Origin: Owenia fusiformis
Taxonomy: Eukaryota > Annelida > Polychaeta > Sabellida > Oweniidae
Direction of reading: 5' to 3'
Assembly (NCBI GenBank): GCA_903813345.2
Contig: CAIIXF020000176.1
Coordinates: forward strand, 1-25,000
DNA: 25,000 nt
Shown here: piece by piece, positions 19,932-25,000 of the stretch
How positions within the stretch are numbered: position 1 is the stretch's first letter
How the letters are laid out: every line of letters begins with the position of its first letter
Translations under genes and position numbers: made by a program
Notes under the pieces: generated by a model
Databases searched by the model: none
Told to the model about the DNA's origin: nothing
The model's input: only the letters and a program-made list of their open reading frames with translations

Positions 19932-20096
19932 CCTAATAAACCATTTTGGATGACCCCCAATTGACCTAATAAACCATTTTGGATGACCCCCAGTTGACCT
20001 AATAAACCATTTTGGATGAATTCCAATTGACCTAATAGACCGTTATGGATGGCCCCCAATTGACCTAATAGACCATTTTGGCCACCACTTGGATGA
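19899..20096 (+). repeat. 33-bp in-frame repeat of the KHDC4 C-terminus and stop codon (6 units)
   Basis: The last coding unit (19899-19931, [10 protein letters not shown] plus TGA) is followed by five copies starting at 19932, 19965, 19998, 20031 and 20064. All are exactly 33 bp and in the same frame, and each ends in TGA. They read PNKPFWMTPN, PNKPFWMTPS, PNKPFWMNSN, PNRPLWMAPN and PNRPFWPPLG. The first is true coding sequence; the rest are formally 3' UTR. The PFWM-type motif is present in the first three downstream copies, altered to PLWM in the fourth and broken in the fifth. Confidence 0.95.
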
Positions 20097-20323
20097 TTGA
20101 TCCCCTCTAAAACATCATGATTTGGTGGATCTAATACTATATAGTATGCCAATTTGGAGGAAACAATTCTGATCTTGCTTATTGCTTCTGCAGATGTTCA
20201 AATAAGACATGAACAGTAAATGTCCACTTATTTATTTGGAACATCTCTCTACAGGAATAACTGCATCTGTCCCCTTAGGAGTCCTAAGCTGTTCCTGATA
20301 AATCTGAAAAACTGAACAAAAAA

Positions 20324-20350
20324 TACAGGGTGTCCATAAAGTCTCTACAT
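20324..20350 (+). mobile_element. solo mariner-like terminal repeat
   Basis: TACAGGGTGTCCATAAAGTC resembles the terminus of mariner-type elements, including the leading TA. No matching inverted end is visible downstream, so this is a fragment or coincidental. Confidence 0.4.
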
Positions 20351-20465
20351 TTTACACAGGCTTTGTATTGTAATTGTATTGAATTTATTGACACTTATAT
20401 TAGGGAAAAATAATATTATATTATAATTTATTTTGTAATTCATTTGTAATGAAGAACATTAAAAG

Positions 20466-20471
20466 AATAAA
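20466..20471 (+). terminator. candidate polyadenylation signal of KHDC4
   Basis: AATAAA about 535 nt after the stop codon. A second candidate lies at 21529-21534, followed by a T/G-rich stretch. Which is used cannot be told from sequence. Apart from the items listed, 20100-22480 shows nothing gene-like. Confidence 0.4.
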
Positions 20472-20779
20472 GACAAATAGGGTCAAGGATGGAATCCACA
20501 TACATATACTTTTCGTATGTAATTTGGTAACACATATTGTTTCAGTGGTTTTGTTATTGTTTTTAATGGAAATTATTTAAAGTATAAATGGCGCTTTAAT
20601 TTTTGTTAGTGTTTTTCATATCATATATAAGGAATTATGCTATAAATGAGATATAGTATTTCAAGATACTACGCAACTTTAGTCTATGATATTATTAAGA
20701 GTAATCTCTGCTTATATTATGCCAAAATTATGACATACTTGTTTATGTTATATTATCTCGCAGACATGGATGAACCTTC

Positions 20780-20837
20780 GATATGATATGATATGATAAG
20801 ATATGTTACCATGTGGTATGATATGATATGATGGTAT
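20780..20837. repeat. ATATG microsatellite
   Basis: Interrupted runs of the pentamer ATATG/GATAT in the KHDC4 3' flank. Confidence 0.8.
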
Positions 20838-22484
20838 GTCATTAAAATTAATGTATTTGATGTAAACTGTTTCTTTTGTAATCTATAAATGCTTAGATAA
20901 AGCGGATGTATGTATTTTAATGAGAACAATCATGGATTTCATAAATAGATCATGGTGGACTGGGAATGCTGTTGTTATATGTATGAGCCAAAGAAAACAT
21001 ACAAGAAGTTAAAGTTAATGACTAATCTGCTTTGTGAGAGAGAATCACTGGATCAAAATGTGCTGATGAATATTTGTGTTGAGTACATTTTCCTCAGTAC
21101 CAAACATCATTAGTATTTATGAATATGTTATTTGAATTGTCGTAAGAATTAAGACTCACAACTAGCTGTTAAACTTCTATAGACAGATGTCTCTATATGC
21201 TCAAGACATTTTCAAAGTGGCCAGTCATTTCAATAGAGTCGCCATGTTTCATTTTTGGCTATAGCCAGAATACTGCTTGGCCAATGTTGTAAATATTAAG
21301 TATCAAATTTGCTTCTCCTTAGTTGCTAATTAATTAACTAATTAGTTGCTAATTACTCTAATTATAACATTCTTCTGAAAATCATGTACAAAATCAAGAG
21401 TTGCTATTTGCAATATGTAGATTTATATACATGTAATAACATTGTTACACTTAGTGAAAGTACGGACATGTACAATATACATTAAATAATTGTACGGACT
21501 TGTGCAACATATAGGGCAAATGTATAAAAATAAATTGTATAAAACTAAAAAAGAAAACTTGCTTGTATTTGTTATTCAGAAAACAGGCCATGCAAACAGA
21601 TTTAAAAAAACAATGCCATAACAACAGACTAAAATTTCCTTGAGACGATTTTTCTTAAATCCACTCATTTTAGGCTTAGAGCCTTTGTTTTTGATGACTT
21701 TGATATTTTGAATGACAGACCTCTGATCTTGTTAATTAGGCGCAAGTTTGAAATGAAACAGATACATTGCACTATCACAATATTCTTATCAAAAATGCCT
21801 TCCTTCTAATCTGTCTTGTCTCTTATCATTTTGTCAACACAAGATAATGCACGGGGCGATCAATAAATTTTGCAATTTTTGGAGCTTGATTCTTGCTTTT
21901 GTGTTGGTTTCAAACTTTCTGGTACACATGTTAAGCCAAATGTTATCTTGATAAGATATTGTATGATTATGAATAGTGTGTTATCTAGTCACTGTATCTT
22001 TGATAATAGTTGCGCTCCTTGTGAGAAAGCAAGCACATGTTTGGAGTAGGGACTTTGTGTTAGTCACTCAAATGTTTAAGTTCATTCAAAAACTTTAATT
22101 AAATGTCTTGGAACTTTCTATTCATATTTGGTCATTATTTTTTCTCTTGCTCATTGATAGAGGGGTAAACATGAGAATAATGCATATTAGTTCTACTTTT
22201 CTAAATATTAGGATTTTAAGCATAGTACAAACACTAACCAGATCACATGTAACCTTGATGATGCTCAGTGGTATAGCTAAGGCATGGGGCTTAATGTGTT
22301 ACCAAACTCTATATGTATAAGAGAGTTTTGACTTAGATACTCTAAGTTCAACATCTTGAACTTCAGAAATCCTATGCACATAGTCTAGTCAGTACCTACG
22401 TTCAAAGTTCTAACAATTTCCAAAAGTCAAACTTTTAACAAATATGGCAATGTCAAACAGAACAAAACATGTCAGATTTTAATT

Positions 22485-22490
22485 TTTATT
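22485..22490 (-). terminator. polyadenylation signal of the astakine-like gene
   Basis: AATAAA on the minus strand, 34 nt after the stop codon, giving a very short 3' UTR. Confidence 0.7.
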
Positions 22491-22523
22491 GATAACAAAT
22501 AAGACACTAAATCTGGTGATAAT

Positions 22524-22738
22524 TTAGAAGTCTCCTGATCCCTCGGTGGCTGTGCATCGTGGGTTCATGTGGACGACGAGGCCATCATCAGTGTGGATAT
22601 CTTCAGGTACGCACTCAAGGCCAGAGGCACATGGGCAGGAGAAGGAGTGCATGCCGTCCTTGACCTTCCATAGCTCATCCATACCTCCCATGCTGGCAGA
22701 GCAGAAGTCTCCCTCCATCTTCCTGCCCTCACAGAAAC
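22524..22738 (-). CDS. astakine-like gene exon 3 (CPC core and stop)
   Basis: The acceptor is GAAATTATAG (AG at 22740-22739); the stop is TAA at 22526-22524, after SGDF. It encodes cysteines 5-10, including the CPCASGLEC core. A polyadenylation signal follows 34 nt after the stop. Confidence 0.87.
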
Positions 22739-23428
22739 CTATAATTTCAACAAAGGATTTAAGTCAAGAGGTCCATGAATTGGATGATTTAAAGCATGAG
22801 TGTCTTGTATTAAGAGTTTGAAGGAGGGCTCTCAGCGAAGCTACAATTATAACAAATTATTCACTTATCAAGATCAAATTGGAAAATACATGGTGTACAT
22901 GGAACATGTTCTCACTTTTTTCAGATCAAATTGGTAGCAGCTAAAAAAAGTTAACCAAATGCACAAACCTTTCTCTTCTCCCCAAAGATCTCCTAAGAAT
23001 CTCTTGCTGAATGGGTCGTGTACGCAGCATTCCTCTGGCTTGCAGTCAGCACTGGTCTTGCAAGGCTGGGCCCTCTGACCCTGCAATGGGAAAATATGTG
23101 AAACATGTGAAAAATTGACGTATTCTTCAATTATTAACCCTGCAATGTAAAAATTGTTAAAAATGTGAAAACACAATAAGAAATTATTTGATGCAGGCAG
23201 AAACAGGAGATGTATTTTTTAGATTTGTATAACTAAGATAGTTATAAAAAGTGTTTTCAATATCAAAAATCAGAAAAATTGAAATCAGACTCAAATTCAT
23301 ACTTGAAGATGATGACATCAGATCAACTTTGATGAAAATGAAAAAAATGAAATTGTAAATCAATATGAGCACACAATACTTACATAAGCTACGGCAATGA
23401 GTGCCAAGGCAACAAATACGACTTTCAT
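22524..23428 (-). CDS. secreted ten-cysteine prokineticin/colipase-fold protein (astakine-like)
   Basis: Spliced CDS of complement(join(22524..22738, 22969..23080, 23384..23428)), 372 nt, 123 residues, GT-AG introns. Residues 1-16 form a signal peptide (MKVVFVALALIAVAYG, cleavage likely after AYG). The mature part has ten cysteines at 22, 28, 33, 34, 55, 65, 87, 89, 95 and 114. The spacing is C-x5-C-x4-CC-x20-C-x9-C-x21-C-P-C-x5-C-x18-C, with a CPCASGLEC core. This is the prokineticin-domain pattern, shared with colipase and Dickkopf Cys2. In invertebrates such proteins include astakines, blood-cell cytokines. The AVIT N-terminus needed for vertebrate prokineticin receptor activation is absent. 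The first C-C loop (x20) is longer than usual. The exact function cannot be assigned. Confidence 0.83.
22969..23080 (-). CDS. astakine-like gene exon 2 (first cysteines)
   Basis: The acceptor is CCCATTGCAG (AG at 23082-23081) and the donor is AAAG|GTTTGT, a weak but usable GT. It encodes residues 16-52 with cysteines 1-4 (PCKTSADC, EECC). It has one base left over, which pairs with exon 3 to give GGT. A near-copy of the acceptor lies 59 bp further upstream. Confidence 0.85.
23384..23428 (-). CDS. astakine-like gene exon 1 (signal peptide)
   Basis: The ATG lies at 23428-23426, in an AACCAAAATGA context. The exon has 15 codons, nearly all hydrophobic, ending at the donor TAT|GTAAGT (phase 0). 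It is too short to appear as an ORF and was found by looking upstream of the cysteine-rich exons for a leader peptide. Confidence 0.85.
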
Positions 23429-23479
23429 TTTGGTTGAGTGATATTTATGAGATATGATAGGAAGATTGTGAGCATCTTC

Positions 23480-23487
23480 TTATATAC
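23480..23487 (-). promoter_or_regulatory. TATA box of the astakine-like gene
   Basis: The minus strand reads AGTATATAAGAAG here, about 52-59 bp upstream of the ATG. That places transcription start near 23450 and leaves a short leader of 20-25 nt. A strong TATA box fits a tissue-specific or inducible secreted protein. Confidence 0.65.
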
Positions 23488-23600
23488 TGTCATATTAGGG
23501 GTTGGTCAATGGGAACACACAGGTGTTGGGTGAAGTCCACATGTTGTGCTAGATATATGTGTTATGTAATCTCAGGTAAATTTGATATTGTGATTAAGCT

Positions 23601-23929
23601 CAATATTAGACACAATCGGCACAATATTGAGCACAATTAGCAAAATGTTGAGCACAATCAACACAATGTTGAGCACAATCAGCACAATATTGAGCACAAT
23701 CGGCACAATGTTGAGCACAATCGGCACAATATTGAACACAATCAGCACAATATTGTGCACAATCAGGACAATGTTGAGCACAATCGGCACAATATTGAAC
23801 ACAATCAGCACAATGTTGTGCACAATCAGGACAATATTGAGCACAATCAGCACAATATTGAGCACAAGCAGCACAATATTGAGCACAATCAGGACAATAT
23901 TGAGCACAATGTCAAGCACAATCAGTGCT
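23601..23929. repeat. 21-bp minisatellite, about 16 copies
   Basis: The unit is CACAATCGGCACAATATTGAG with common variants (ATGTTG, CAGGACA, TGTGCAC). A 63-bp block at 23723 is repeated at 23786, so units are arranged in threes there. Because 21 is a multiple of three, reading frames stay open on both strands; the resulting repetitive ORFs are not credible genes. It lies about 110-440 bp upstream of the astakine-like gene's TATA box. Confidence 0.92.
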
Positions 23930-23939
23930 GATTGTTTTA

Positions 23940-25000
23940 ATTATAATATTTTGAAAATAATTTTTTTGTGTAACCTTGGTAAACAGGTATAAATGTGATA
24001 TATATATTATCGGGTTTATTGAATATACAACCCCTCCCTATGATAGTCTCAATATTTCCTAAATATATGAATAGGGATAATTCATAAAATCCAACGTAAC
24101 AGTTGTTTTTTGTTCATAATGATTACACAGCTTATCACTCCTTTCACCTCTATTGTTCTATCGATATAAATTATCTAAATATTTTATCTCGATCAATACC
24201 TTGTTTTTGTAATACCACGCAACAAAATAATCACAAAGAATAAGGCGTTAGCAACAGACAACTATACACACGGTAACCATTGTAGAGTTATTGATTTACT
24301 TACCTCTCCATTGAATTTACTATATCAATGCTCAGTGTGTAAACATTGAAATCAATAAAGACTGAGTACAATGAACTTTGAATATTTCTAGCGAGAATTG
24401 TATTCTTTTTGCAGATATTCTTTACTTACAGTATATAATTTGGATAAACTCAATGTTTGGAATCATAGTCTTGATCATTATGATTTAAGTGTTGACTATA
24501 TTTTTTATATATTTTTTAATTGATTTCTCAATTCACTCTTTATAGGGTATAAGAGTACAAAACATTAAAATAACATTATAAATGTACACTTTTTGCCCAG
24601 CCTTGATTAAAAATCATTCTGATACAACATTTTGTATTTGCATTATGATAAATATGTTTTAAAAATGGGAAAAAAAACAGTTACATTAAAACCTACCCTA
24701 ACTGCACAAAGGATTCTGAGGCATGGAATTATAGTTAGATTTGGATTCTTGCATGTATATTTGATTCCACATTGTATTGTTTCATCATTAATGTCAATGT
24801 CATTTAGAATGATTGTAGATGTAATTGATAAAAACTAATTAATTGTTTTCATAATTCATTTAGGATCTGAGGCTCAATGATATATTGTTGTTCCTATGGA
24901 ATGTATCACATATAAATATTTAATGGAAGCTAGCGGACTCAATAGTTCTCTCTAAGTATTCAATCATGGCAATTTTCCTTTGATATCAAAGTCTTTTGAT
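23940..25000. other. AT-rich flank without recognisable features
   Basis: I see no exon, repeat array or element here. The 68-codon ORF at 24632-24838 has no family resemblance and no splice signals that make it convincing. Confidence 0.6.

Noticed and set aside
19841-20152. Minus-strand 103-codon ORF with NGLLGQLG repeats
   Set aside because: Antisense of the 33-bp KHDC4 tail repeat, whose multiple-of-three period keeps the frame open.
22108-22320. 70-codon ORF left of the astakine-like gene
   Set aside because: AT-rich with no motif, and no flanking signals suggest an exon.
23572-23992. 115- and 121-codon ORFs on both strands (NIVLIVL and STISTML repeats)
   Set aside because: A 21-bp period keeps any stop-free frame open. 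The sequences are pure repeat translations.

Overview
The window looks like AT-rich, intron-rich nuclear DNA of a metazoan, most likely a marine invertebrate such as a mollusc or another lophotrochozoan. The evidence is spliced genes with GT-AG introns, abundant palindromic MITE-like elements and minisatellites, and a recognisable animal-type gene set. The species cannot be fixed from sequence alone. Two protein-coding genes are supported.

Gene 1 (+ strand) has a non-coding first exon ending at 5938 and coding exons from 7359 to 19931. It is the orthologue of human KHDC4 (BLOM7/KIAA0907), a nuclear RNA-binding protein with two KH-type domains linked to pre-mRNA splicing. I reconstructed 15 coding exons. 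Every intron is GT-AG, every phase matches, and the sum is exactly 3069 nt (1022 residues plus stop). Both KH domains, the KRRFTEE...GLLGYQ block and the terminal PFWMAP motif are recognisable. The middle is a large Q/P/G-rich low-complexity exon followed by four polyproline tracts, which makes the protein much longer than the roughly 614-residue human one.

Gene 2 (- strand, 23428 to 22524) has three exons and encodes a 123-residue secreted protein. It has a signal peptide and the ten-cysteine prokineticin/colipase-type pattern, so it is astakine/prokineticin-domain-like. A TATA box lies just upstream and a polyadenylation signal just downstream.

Layout: 1-4960 is gene-free and AT-rich, with an 83-bp minisatellite and a polyadenylation-like signal at its end, possibly the 3' UTR of a gene to the left. 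4970-5870 is intergenic, with a cluster of TGACCT half-sites. 5868-5938 is the likely KHDC4 promoter and first exon. 5939-19650 holds the KHDC4 introns, which carry at least four transposon-like inverted-repeat elements. 19932-21550 is 3' UTR or flank. 22485-23490 is gene 2. 23600-23930 is a 21-bp minisatellite upstream of gene 2. 23940-25000 has nothing recognisable.

The most unusual structure is a set of short tandem duplications sitting exactly on the functional boundaries of coding sequence. The exon 6 splice donor is repeated as a 38-bp unit 25 times (23 copies keep GTGAGT). The exon 2 donor is repeated as a 20-bp unit 4 times. The last 11 codons of KHDC4, including the stop, are repeated in frame 5 more times (33-bp unit) in the 3' UTR. 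Gene 2 has a duplicated exon 2 acceptor. At the three duplicated splice sites, use of an outer copy adds an immediate in-frame stop, so each could act as a nonsense switch or simply be tolerated decoys.
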